Positions 34,681-46,600 of a DNA stretch of 64,000 nt are shown here, piece after piece (the stretch's first letter is position 1; every line of letters begins with the position of its first letter). The notes under the pieces were generated by a model. It worked only from the letters and a program-made list of their open reading frames with translations. It was not told the DNA's origin and did no database searches. The DNA lies in assembly GCA_009760855.2 (NCBI GenBank), contig WPIO01000001.1:18689501-18753500 (forward strand), given 5' to 3'. The stretch comes from Cristatella mucedo. Lineage: Eukaryota > Bryozoa > Phylactolaemata > Cristatellidae. A program made the translations under genes and the position numbers.

Positions 34681-36261
34681 TCTAATGCCTGAGAGAGAGA
34701 GTATTGTTGCCTTGAACAGACAACTGTCCAGGGATAGCAAAGAAGTGAAGGGCCTCAACTGACCGAGATCACTCCTGCCTACTTGACTGTCCGCTGCAAT
34801 GAGCTCGTACAACTGATTCCATCATCCAAGCTCATATACTATAAATGCAGCCACCACCAACTACTTTGAAGTGCACTAGAACATCTAGTACTCGAGAGCA
34901 GGCAGAGGGATACTCGGCTCTGCGTAATATACGAGCTCCCGTAGTTGGTCGCATACCAGCAAATGAGAAAACATGAGCTTTCAGTGACCTGCGCTAGCAC
35001 AGCCTACCGTGTAGAAAGCAAGCTATATGCGCTGCTTAATAGGGCGACCTCGGTCGCTACCACCTCTAGGGGAAGGGCAACTGCCCCCTCCCAGGTAACT
35101 CCTACTTTTGTTTCGTAGCACTACCAACAGGACGCTCAAGTGTCTAGAGCCACTGGTGCACTTGGCTGATCGTCTTATCGACTGCAACTACTGACAAACC
35201 ACGGCGTGGACCTGCAGTCTTGAAATGAGTTCAAACGATGCTATTCACAAACAGATTTCAGCTTCAAAATCCGCATATGGCTGTTATTAGAGCACGAGAA
35301 CGCAATTCGCATGCTCCCTATCTTCATCACGTCAGACGTACTGTTTCGATTCATCAAAGCTAAGGTTAGATCGGATGCTAGTGGGGGCATTCGTAGTATC
35401 GTAGTCAGCAACTGATCCTTCTTGGTTGCTACGAGAGATGCTCATTCAGCATCGCTAGGACGCACATTGCTAGGTCCTTGTAATCTGATCCCAAATCATC
35501 TAGCAGTGGCGCCTCGGAAGATCAGGCCAATGCATGTGACGGTGACGCACGATTAAGCAACAGATGCGTCAGGCAACTCTCTGCCCGCTCCAGACAGCGG
35601 TTCGACTCCGCAGCTACGCTACAGGACAATAATCGCGGGAAATCTCATTAGCCGCAAGTTGCTGCCGCACTGTGGCCGCCTTCGACCGATGCGGCTATTC
35701 AGGACGCAAACGTCCTGCATTGGCATTACCTTGCCTCCATGGACCATGGACCGGACTCCGCCCACTCCGCTACTCGGAGCCAGATCCTCCGCTCCATTTC
35801 TCTGCAGTTTATTGTCGCCGTCCTCATCCGCTCGGTCTTGTAGCCACACAGCAGACAAGCACATCTGCAACATCGTCGCACAAGTGAAGAATCTGTTGAC
35901 GGACCATCTACACAACTGCATACGAGGCAGTCGTGGTCAACTTGTCCTAAACTGCCAGCTACTTAAAGTCTTTTGTGCTGCCGGTGCAATGCCATTATCT
36001 TCCGCCTAGCAAACGGCTGTCACGCAACATAAGCACAGACTCCCCCTACTGACATTGTTTAGCTTGGCTTGCTTTAAGCAATGCTAATAAACTTGACTGT
36101 GAGTGGCATCTCTGGCATAAAAAATACATTTATGTAATTATTTAAATCACGAGCAGTAGCAGCTTCTGCAATAATGTGTCCAGAATGCAAACACAGCGCT
36201 CATAATGGTACTGATCCCTACCGAAGTGCGACAAGTACCGATAAAACTGCCTTCTCCCTTT
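34681..36261. other. Stretch without recognised feature
   Basis: A plus-strand frame at 35659-36009 (116 codons) shows no family I recognise. A box B-like GGTTCGACTCC at 35600 has no convincing cloverleaf around it. Confidence 0.35.
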
Positions 36262-36347
36262 GCAGCAAATGTAAAGCGCCTAGAAAGAGATTGAGTTCCC
36301 TGAGGGTCCTTTATCAAGTTCATTATTATTATTATTATTATTATTAT
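36262..36347 (+). mobile_element. LINE-A tail-only insertion
   Basis: TTTGCAGCAAATGTAAAGCG, the hairpin region and (ATT)n of about eight units at 36322-36347. No LINE-A sequence upstream of the last roughly 85 bp. Confidence 0.85.
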
Positions 36348-37230
36348 CGTTACCGCAGCCCGCTGGCCTCGTTGACCCTTCCCCCTCTCGCTCCATCGCT
36401 GAGAGCTCCTAGCGACCGGCGACAGCGAAGCGGCCGCCATGTTGGCATACCGCGAACGCACCTGGCAATGCCATCCTAAGTCAAACGGGAAGGGGGCCTG
36501 GGGCGTTACAGAATGACCTTGGATGGACGGGGCTCTTTTGCCGCTCAAAGGTGCTCAAACGTGCAGCTTGCTCGCGGTTCTCGCCCACTAGCGCTGAAGT
36601 GCTTGCCTACACGCGTGTGTGCAGTCGATCGGTGTCAAATTCGAGTGCTTCCCCACCGCGAGAGAGCGTTACTTTCCGCCGAGAGGACGCGAATCTCGAT
36701 TGATCACTGCACTCCCCAATAAGGCAGTGCGTTTGGAAAAGATAGTGGTAAAGAAAATGGCCAGCCAGAGCAGGAAAGTCTATCCCAGTAGGAAAACAAT
36801 GCTGCGAGCATTGGGCTCAAAGTCGCTGTCAGCTGACGACGGCAAGAAGTCGTACGGCCTTCTTAGCAGGCGAATCGACGACCTTCAACAACGTACGAGA
36901 GGACATGACGGACGGCATCTGCGACGCGTGCCGGGCCATGTCGAGCAGCGAGCTCTGGCAGCTCTCGCTAAGCGTAGAGCATTTTGCACACGGCGTATCG
37001 GCCCCGCCCCCTGCCGCCCACCTCGAGGCCGCCGCCGCTGGCTCGCTCGCGCTCGCACAGGTCGAAGCGAGCGCGGCTCTCGGCGCTCGCCGCAGCGAGG
37101 AGCGACTACTGCTCCGACACCGAGGCGACTCACTCACCTCGCCGCCGACGCTGGCGACGATCGCGAGCGCGAGGTGACGAGCAGACGACGTCGCAGCCCA
37201 CTCACCAACCCTTTCGCACAGATGGCTCTC

Positions 37231-37281
37231 TGTCGCGCGCGCGCGCGCGCGCGCGCGAAAGAGAGAGAGAGAGAGAGAGCG
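37231..37281. repeat. (CG)n followed by (GA)n
   Basis: About 13 CG units (37233-37258) followed by about 10 GA units, roughly 320 bp upstream of the TSP1-gene start codon. Confidence 0.95.
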
Positions 37282-37604
37282 CGAGGTGAAGAGAGAAAAG
37301 CCGCGGGCGCTCTTGAAGTCACGCCTCTGAAGATGCGCCTGCTCGCGGTCCTGCGGTATTCTTAGTCGCTCCGGCGCATCGCCCGAGCCTCGGCGGCGGC
37401 GGCGCAGCGTAATTCAATTGTCCGCGGAACTCGATTGCCCGACTCGGCGTCGTTCGATAGCGCTCGAGGGATGATTCTTGCACGTCGTCTCGCGAGTCGG
37501 CGAAGTCGCCGCCGCGAAGCTCGGGCGCTCTTGCCGGCAAGAGGTGGAGTCGTCGTCGCCGGCGCTCAAGGCCGGCAGCCGTTCGAGTCGGCGCGCTGTC
37601 GGCC

Positions 37605-37659
37605 ATGACTATCGGCTGCAAGAACGCCGCCGCTTGGATGCTAATACTCGTGGTCGTAG
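37605..37659 (+). CDS. TSP1 gene exon 1: signal peptide
   Basis: 18 codons plus one base, [18 protein letters not shown], donor G|GTGAGG. The G joins CC of exon 2 to make an Ala codon, placing small residues (ASS) where cleavage is expected. Kozak -3 is G. The hydrophobic core and exact phase fit support it; there is no homology evidence. Confidence 0.75.
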
Positions 37660-40600
37660 GTGAGGTGGCGCCGTCGTGCGGACGGCGGCCGTGCGGTTGC
37701 CTCGTCACGTTGGACGCGCAACAGCAGAGATTCCCTTTGTCGTCCGTGCATCGAGCGGTCGCACGCGTCGCGTGGAGTCGAGTGCTCGCGCGACTCCGCT
37801 CGAAACCGCGCGCGGGCTTTTTGCCCACGGATCGCAGCGATCGGACGTGGCGATCGCAGCGCGCTCTCGCGCGCGAGCTCGAGCCGTCGCGCCGCGAGCC
37901 TCGAGTTCGCTGCGCGAGAGCAGAAAAGTGCCGCCCTCTCCTTGCAGGAAGCTGCTTGCAGGCCGACGCGCGAAACCGCAGCTGCGCGACGCTGGTGAGA
38001 GGTCGCAAGAAGACGTGCGACGCCAGAAAGCGTCAAGCGAGGAGCCCGCCAGGTGGCGACCGCTCGCGCGCGCGCGCCAGAGACGGTCGCCGCCGCCGGT
38101 GTTCTCGCCCCGTTTTCGGCATAGTTGTTTCAAAGCGTCGGGCGAACGAACGCGTGGCGTATTTCTGTCTAGCGCTACGATCTTTCGCAAAGACTTCCCG
38201 CTCGGCCGAGCGGTCGTTCGGGCGAGTTTTCTTTGGCTCTGCGGCGGCGGCGGCGGCGGCGGTCCGTCGTGCACATTGGAATCTCTGCCGGATCTGCTTT
38301 CAGCCTCGAGTTCGGCGTGGGGCGAGTGGAGCGAGTGGTCGCCGTGCAATGTCTCCTGCGAGTCGGGATACTCCACGAGGGTCAGGGACTGCCTGAAGGC
38401 GGACGCATGCTTCGGCATGTCAATGGCGACCGAGTCGTGCGAGGTGCCGCGCTACTGCAAACGTAAGCATGCCCGTAGGCCGCTCTTCGTCTGCTGCGGC
38501 CAAGCACAGCAGCGCAGCGGCGGACGGACATCCGGCGGCAGCGGCGGCGGGGGCTGCGGCGGGGGCTGCGGCGGGGGCTGCGGCGGGGGCGGCGGCGGCG
38601 GCGGGGGCGGCGGCGGGGGCGGAGGGGGCGGCGGCGACGGCGACGACGGCGGCGACAGCTGAAGACGACGCGCTGCAGGGTGCCGATAGTAGACAGCCTG
38701 CCGGTCTCGGGTAGTCACCGACGAATTTGCGGAGCGCACTTTAACCCGAGCAGAGCTGCGAGTCGCCGCTTAGGCTGCAGCTGTCGATGATGCGTACATT
38801 CCGAGCGAAAGGGAGAGAGGATAATGAGCGTCGAATTGGCGCGGCGCGCGCGGCGCCAAAGTTGGCGCCCTCGCTCGGTCGCGGCGGGACTCGAGCGAAG
38901 GCGCTTCGCACGCGAAGCTGGAGGCTCCTGCTCAAGCGGCAGCAAGTTGAGCTGCACCTCGGTCCACCGTGACCTCCGGATTTGCCGATGGCCCGACGCG
39001 GCTCGCGAGGAAGCGGCGGACAGCACCTCTGGGGCCGCGCCGACAGGCGCGCGAGCGTTATAAAACGAGCACGTTCGACCGCAGCCGCCGTCGAGCCGAG
39101 CTGCGAATTATGCGTAGTAGATACCGGCAGATGGCCGCCGAATAAGGCCGCGCGAGAGCTATTAATCAATTTACGGCTCTCGAATCGCCGGCGGCACCGC
39201 GACGTCGACGGGGCTAGGACCCGAACAACCTTGACCCTTCCAGGGTGGATGCGAAACGTTTGATGGAGTGGCTGCCGGGTGTGCTGGCTGTTTCGCGACG
39301 ATGCTTGCTCCGCGTCGCGCTCGTGAATGCCACGAGGGGTTGCTGATAGGCATCCCGGCCATAGTGCAGGGCACCGCGCTCGCGCTACACGACCGAGGGG
39401 CGTGGGTTCGCGCCCAGCAGCAGGCAATCTTTCGGCCACCTGCTAGCGTGGCTGTAGGCCGCAAAGGCTCTTCTGCCACTATATAAATATAAAATAAAAT
39501 TTAAATATAAATAAATAAATAATATGTATATATAATTATATATACATAATAATAATTATATTTAAATTTAAAATAAAATATATAGGTTGTTCGATCGGCA
39601 TTGCGGACATTTCGCAGTCAGGAGACGGCACGCTAGCGCTGGCCTATAATACGGTCAATATACAGATATTCTGGGCTTCGCTTGCTCGAGCGCGCCAGCG
39701 CGTTTACACGAGGTGACCCCGGTAGGCGGAACCGTCGCCATTCTCGGCCCGTCCGCAAGAGGGCGCGGCACTTCTGAAGGTGGTAACCGAGGCTGGAGTG
39801 AGGACTATCGTTCTGGGTCGAGCGGGTTCCGCGCGTCGGTGCCGGCGTAGCGCTGGCTCTCCTGAAGGAAGGGGGCGAATCGGCTTGCTATAGCTAGAAC
39901 CTACGCCGCAGACGTCCAGCCTCTAGCCGCCGGCAAGGTTCGCGGAATGAGGACGTCGGATGTAGCCGCTATGGCCGTCACGTGGGCATTCTCGGGGCTC
40001 TACTAAGCGAGAACGGCTCGAGCGTAGAACCTGCGACTAAGCGAAGCGCATGCGGCAGGGCTAAGCATAGTGGCGACGGGGGGCGCGCAACACTTGGGCT
40101 TAAATAATAATAATAATTAAATGATAGTAACATATTTGTATAGCGCCTACATACAATTTAATCTCTTTCCAAGATTCTTGACATGGACTGTAAAGGAATC
40201 AGGATCAAACGGCTAGTGATAGCATGCCCAACGCCTAAAGGCAAAACGTGGTTAGGGTGACGTGAACACTATCGAAATGTGGTTAGTGGTAGCATGCATA
40301 GTGTCAGCACGCATAAGCACGTAAAGGACGAATAACAAGGACCCACTAAATGCTGTCAAAAAGGTTCGTTTTTAGCTTCTTTTTAAATGTCCAAGTTGGG
40401 GGATGTCGTGACGTAAGTCGGGAGTGAGTTCCAGGCTTTGGGAGCATGCGAACTATAGGCACGGTATCCAAAGGACACGGGTTTCTACGAGGTGCATCTA
40501 AACTATTTGATTAAGAAAAGCAGGTGGCGCCATTGCCTAGCCTGGTGGAGGAGAGATCTGATAGGTAGGCTGAAGCCAAATAATGAAAGGACCTAAAAGT

Positions 40601-43600
40601 GAGTGACAGAATCTTGAAGTCGATACGCTGCTTGTCTGGAAGCCAGTGCAGGCCGGCTAGAAGTGGCGTGATGTAGCAACTACGACGCTCACGACATATG
40701 AGCCTAGCTTCAGAGTTTTGCGCAAGCTGCAAGCGCCTTATTGCACATACCGGTAGACCACCAAGCAGTGAGTTGCAGAAGTCGAGACGGGATGTCACAA
40801 ATGCATTGACCGATTTAGATGTGGTATCCCTGTCTAAACAAGCTGGAATTTTAGCAACGTTATGTAGCTGAAAGTAGGCAGACTTGACAATGGAGCTGAT
40901 GTGGTCGTCTAATGAGCCGTCTAATAATGAGTCATCTAATGAGTCGTCTAATAATGCCAAGCTGGGTTGGTCCAGCGGTTAAGGTGCTCGCCCCGACTAA
41001 GGTCTGGCTGAGGTTGTGGGCTCGAGCCCTGAGGCATATGTGAAGCGCCTGAATAGAGATTAAGTTCTCTTGGGGCGCTATACAAATGAATTATATATTA
41101 TATATAATGAAAGATCACTTTGGAGCAGGAAACCTAGATTTGTTGCAGGTGCAACAGGCGTTATGCTGGCAGAGCCGATTTTGAGCGTTAAGCTTTCCAA
41201 TTTCTGATTCACACTTAGTTTGCTTATAACAAGTAAGTTGGATTTATCGTCCTTAAATTTGAGAAAGTTAGCTGCCATTCAGTGAATAGAGCCTTCCCTG
41301 CTCTCGGCGCACGCTTTGCACCCCGTTGCTCACAACCTTCTGATACCCCAGGTTGGTAAGGTGCTCGCTCCTCACGATCCGACTCGTGGGTTCGAGTCCT
41401 GCGGCGATCGATCTGTATTGACCACTGCGATTCGTGATAGCCGTGACGGCTCTTTTGCCGATATAAAGGAATCTATTAAATCAGCTTATATTACCTCATT
41501 ATTTTCTTCAAGCAGACGACGCCCACTTCTCATTGATCGCGGGAGTTGAACTCGGTCGTTCAGCTTCGAAAGCTAGCTAGCGTCTTTTACGCCGACTCCG
41601 TTCTAACAGCGTTTGTGCCTCGGGTAAACTAAACCCTCCACCGATCTTCTTGCAGAAATGTGACCAATGACGTTGGCTGGCATTTCTGTCTGCGGCATTT
41701 CGAGGATGAGTGCAGTCAAGCACCGCGTGGTCTCTTTTGCTCAGTTTGACAACATTCAATCGCCTGAAGCATTCAATCGCTCAAGCAGCCGTCGCTTTAA
41801 TCTGCGTTGGTAAATTTTAGCGGTTTATCTCCGCCATGTAAGACTTCGTCAACAACTATCCTTGTCTGCCCTCGGCCAGTCTATCGCAAGCGTTGTATGT
41901 TGGTGAACTCTTTATGATTTAAAAATTGCCGACAGTCCTTTCGCTATTTCGAATATAGAGCTCTCACTTTTCACTGTTAATCATTTAGGGTTACTTTTAA
42001 ACCTGTTTGCAACTATTTACTTCCATGAATTATACCTCAAAGGCTTATTCAGCTAAGAATATGAGGTGCCAAGTGTAAACATTATTTCTTGATTAAGGCA
42101 GAAAAATTAGATACTCGTAATGAATGGACCTATCCCTTCAACATGAATGAGATAGTGGAGGTCGCTCTAATCTCTGTTCTCCTGCTTATAGACACAAGCT
42201 AGGAAAATGTAGAAAAGTAGAGCGGTAATTACAGCTGGGCTAACAATTACTGTACTGCATCTTCGTCTGTAACTCCACAAAGTCATAAAGACCACGTGGG
42301 TGTTACGCAGAACAGCAGGAGGAGGATTGTCTTTCTTCCCGAGCCATTCCGGTGGATTATGGCGGCTATCGACCCAATCGTCGACGGAGGGAAAGGCATC
42401 GCTTACCGTTCATAAGGCCTTGACCGTCACGAACTCGGTTGAGCTACTGTAGGATCCGGGATTGTACCCCCTTGGGATCTCGTAGCAGGGCACTGATTGC
42501 ATGCGATGTATATCGTTAGGACACAAGTCAATGGCAGCTTTATCGGCTCCAAATGCTTGCGCGACGTCTTTGAAGCGGGCGGCATACGTCTATTGCATTT
42601 TAAAGCCCGGAGTGCGTTGTTGCGTGGATAGTGTAGCTTCATTTGAGTCCGTGAGGTGGACGTGGGCGTCCAATCGGCTTCGCCAATTAGATAAGAGGTT
42701 TGGTCCCGTTGGCTTATTTGGTACATTCAGGTTAGTGCTAGATATTGTCACGGGAGATCTGTTCAACTTGGTCCAGATAGAAATTAGTACCGCATTTAGC
42801 CCTAAGGAGCTCTTATACCAGAGCGACCAGGCAAGTGACAAAAATATATTAAGAATATTTTTCTTTTGTATTGCACCCTAAGATAACCTAATCTCTATCA
42901 AGGCGCTTCACATTAGCCACAGGGTTCAAGCCTACTACCTTGTCTCTCAAATGCAATGATATTGGTCGTCAAAGGCTAGCGCTTTGACTACTGGACCAAA
43001 CCAGCTAGGCGTGCAGTTACTACCCTCTCCTCAGTGGTGCTAGCAGCGTTCACGGTGAACGCGGCATTCCAATTAATGGCCGGCCAAAAATACCAGTGGT
43101 TTACGGACGGTGCTTACTTATTGATTATGCGTGCGTCACAAGGCCGTGGGAGAGGGTGGGGTTGCTTAAGTCCACCACAAGTGGTTAAGGCGCTCGCGGC
43201 AAACCAAAGTCAGGGAGATTGTATTTGATGACCGAGGTCTTCGGCTCGAGCCCCTTAATGTATGTAAAGCGCCTGAATAGAGACTAGCTCTCTTAGGGCG
43301 TTATACAAATCAATAATACATGTAATATGTATATAAGGAAATAAATAAATAAATACGTACCGACCCACAAGACCCCGCCAGCTGGCTTCTTGCCCGACAC
43401 GCATTCCTTTGATTCGCTGCCCAGGTCAACCTCAAGGTTTAGCCCCTCCCATAATAAGGGAATCCTGGCGTTGGCATGATGATAAATGTGCCTCTTGGGA
43501 TGCCCTTCCAGATTCGTCTAGGGGGGGGGAGCCAATGCTTATCAGCCCTCTCCGGTGCGTGCGTGCTCACTTTCTCACGGTTTCTGCACTTCTTTCCTCG

Positions 43601-46600
43601 CCTGATGCAAACCAGGTCACTTAATCCTTCAGCCTTAGACTGAAGGCTCGCGAAGTCCCGTGAGAGAACTTTTGCTGCTGCACGTCTCCAAAATTGAAGG
43701 GCGCGTGTTGGTAGTAAGTCGAGAAGCAGATATAGTATTAGTGGCAGGGCCACCCTTGGACTCGTCATTTTCTCCTAAAGGTCGAATGCCTTTGTATTAA
43801 TTGTGTTACCATTTGTATTGTTAGCTCGTGTAGCTTAGATTTTGCAGAGCTTACACACTACTGGTTTAGTAGCCCTTGCACCTAGCATTTTTCTACTGGC
43901 CCAGATTATAGTAGATCGAGTATACATCACTGTCATCTCTTTATGTAATTTAATGTATCTCCGTCTGTAACTCCGCGAAGTCATAAAGACCACGTGGGTG
44001 CTACGCGGGAGAGTTTTGTATAGCGCGCTCACAGCCTAAGCGGCTTTCGGTACTCATTCGGTAGCCAACAGACTTCGTCTCACACAACAAAGAGAAAGTG
44101 GGAAGCATAGCAGAGTCAGGAGAGCAGTTGAGCTAAATAAATAAAATAAGTATAATTCATTTATATAGCGCCCCAAGAGAACTTAATCTCTATTCAGGCG
44201 GTTCACATATGCCTTGGGGCTCGAGCCCACGACTTCAGTCAGACCTTGGTCGGGGCGAGCACCTTAACCGCTAGACCAAACGAGCTCGGCGAAGTGAGTA
44301 GCAGCTCAGAACCACTGAAAGGGATGAGCCGTAGTCGGCAGTAAGAGAGTAGTTGTCGTTGCGTAAAAATTGTGGAAGCGAGTTCCACAGTTTAGGACCT
44401 GCAGAGCTAAAGCTTCTGTTGCCAACTGTCTTTAAGCGGAGAAATGAGACAGCTAATTTATTGTTTACACAGGACCTGAGGGCGCGAACAGGCTGAAACT
44501 GATGCAGCAGTTCAGCTAGGCAGGAAGGAGCCAAGCCGTGGCGGGCCTTGTGGGTCAGCGTAAGACCCTTGCTCTGAATCCGTTGATCAACCGGCATCCA
44601 TCTTAGCTCTTGCAGCAAAGGAGAGCATCGCTTCTTCCTTCCTTTAACAGTTGCCTGCTTTAGCTCAGAGGCACACTCGAGTAGTTAGTAATAATACAAT
44701 CAATGTTATGATTGTAGAGCACCATCGGAGAACCTTAATCTCTTTCTAGGCACTTCGCATATGCTGTACAATGAGCGCTGACGGAAAGCATCTAGCACGC
44801 TGCCTACCCCTAAAAATCTTCAAGGGCACTCTTCAACCAACCCTGTTCCGCAGGGTCGCCGCTGCTTCTCGAGACTCCTTAGCACCAGTATCACTAAGTA
44901 TCACTAAGTATAACTTATAACCAGATAGCCAGCCGCTCGGGCTTCTTGCTCCACTATGAGCATAGCTGATATCGTATGCCGTCGCTAGAAGTCGCCAGCC
45001 CCGCGTTCTATTTGGCTTGCTTGCTGGCCGAGCGTGAGATTGCGAGGTGTCTGGTGCTGATCGGTCAGGCAGACGAGGCCCTGACGAGGTTCAAATCGTG
45101 CTCGTCCAGTCGTTTTCAATCCGCGTTGTGCGAAGGGGGTTTCAGGTCTCATCCACCAGACCGACCGACCCGCACGTGAAGCCCCACGGGGAGCCGTCCC
45201 TCGTTTCTTTGCTGCTCTCTATTTCTACTGAACTTCTCGGAAAATTGATTCGCGCCCATGGAATAGGCTATCTAGTGCATGCTTCTGGCGATAATCAGCA
45301 GTATTTGTGATTTAAACTGTTGGAATCTGCTGCAGCGACTGATAAACTGAACGCTTGCCCGGAAAAAATTAGATCTTGGGTTTCCACAAATTTTCTTAAA
45401 CTAAACGATGATAATAAAAGCGGAACTGCTACTTATAGGGCATCCCAGGTGTATGGCGGGAATAGAAGGCTCTGCTCTTCAAATAGGCGAGCCTGTCGTG
45501 CGACTATCACCCTGTCCTCGGACGTTGGCCGTCGTCTTCGACATCTAAATCACCGAAGCCTAAATTTTGCAAGCTTCGTTTAGAGGACTGCTTCCACAGA
45601 TAGCCATAACGTCCGATCCCTATCTAAGGTTAGGAACTGTCTTCGATGGCGGTTTACAAAACACTTAACTAGCACCTTGGTTCTCTCTTGGCCGTTGTTA
45701 TATTTGTTGAGCTGTTGATCTATTGAGATTGTTGTTATTTCCTTTTGGCTTGGCTACAAAAAAAGCCTCTAGGTCACTCCAGCTGGCAACGAATATGGCT
45801 GCAAATACCGGAAGCTGGACCGCGTGTCTCTTTCACTGAAAGAGCTTAGACAATGAATTAGATATTCCATTCCTCCCCTTAAAGACTGTTGACGGCAGAA
45901 GCTTTGGCTCTGCAGGTCCTAGACTGGGTAGCTCACTTCCTCAATTCTTACGCAACGACATTTACTCTCCTGCTGCTGCCGACTATGGCACATCCTTTCC
46001 AGCCGCCATGTGGTGCTACATCCAGGCTACTTACTACCATGCTACTTACTTGGTACCAAAAGATTGCTCCGCCGATTCGCTCGCCGAACTAGTCGATATC
46101 TCGAGCACGCGTCGCTATCGCGATAGGCGCTCAAAACGCGACGCTATTCTTAGCGGCCGATATTTTCTATATCTGCATTGCCGACGCTGCGCGGCGGCTG
46201 CTTCAGCAACGCAGAGACACCGAAGCCGAGCACCTGAGCAGCCGCTGCCGCTAAGGTGAAGGCAGTGCCCCCACGTGCGGATGGTACTCGCGGAGCGGCG
46301 CGTGGAAGGAGGCGAGCGATAGGCGTGCGTAGCGACCGATCGACCGACAGGAGCCAGGTTATAAGTCACACGTGTGCGGCTATTCTAAGTACAGTCAGCC
46401 CAGGACTTATGAAATAGATAGGGACCGGAAAACCTGTACGTCGATTTGTCGTAAGTCGAGAAGGTACATGATGCGTTCTTACAGGATACGCGTTCTGACT
46501 GTCAGACGTCGTATCCTGACTGCTGTTTGCGGCGTTGTCAAATCTACTGACCGCGCGCGGATTTTGAAGTTTTCTTGGATACATTTTAATTTTTGATTTT

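Larger units (their letters stand above)
36400..39450. promoter_or_regulatory. CpG-rich island around the first exons of the TSP1 gene
   Basis: Very high G+C with abundant CG dinucleotides, in sharp contrast to the AT-rich flanks. It contains the signal-peptide exon at 37605 and first TSP1 exon at 38304. All the long arginine/alanine-rich frames here on both strands are composition artefacts. Promoter role is inferred from the position. Confidence 0.6.

Noticed and set aside
35560-35640. Possible tRNA from box B-like GGTTCGACTCC
   Set aside because: No acceptor stem or box A at the right distance; at most a SINE or tRNA relic.
35659-36009. 116-codon plus-strand frame followed by AATAAA at about 36085
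   Set aside because: No recognisable domain and overlapping frames of similar length; insufficient support for a gene.
36619-39479. Many frames of 100-330 codons in the CpG island
   Set aside because: Low-complexity composition artefacts. Only the short signal-peptide exon and the TSP1 exon are supported.
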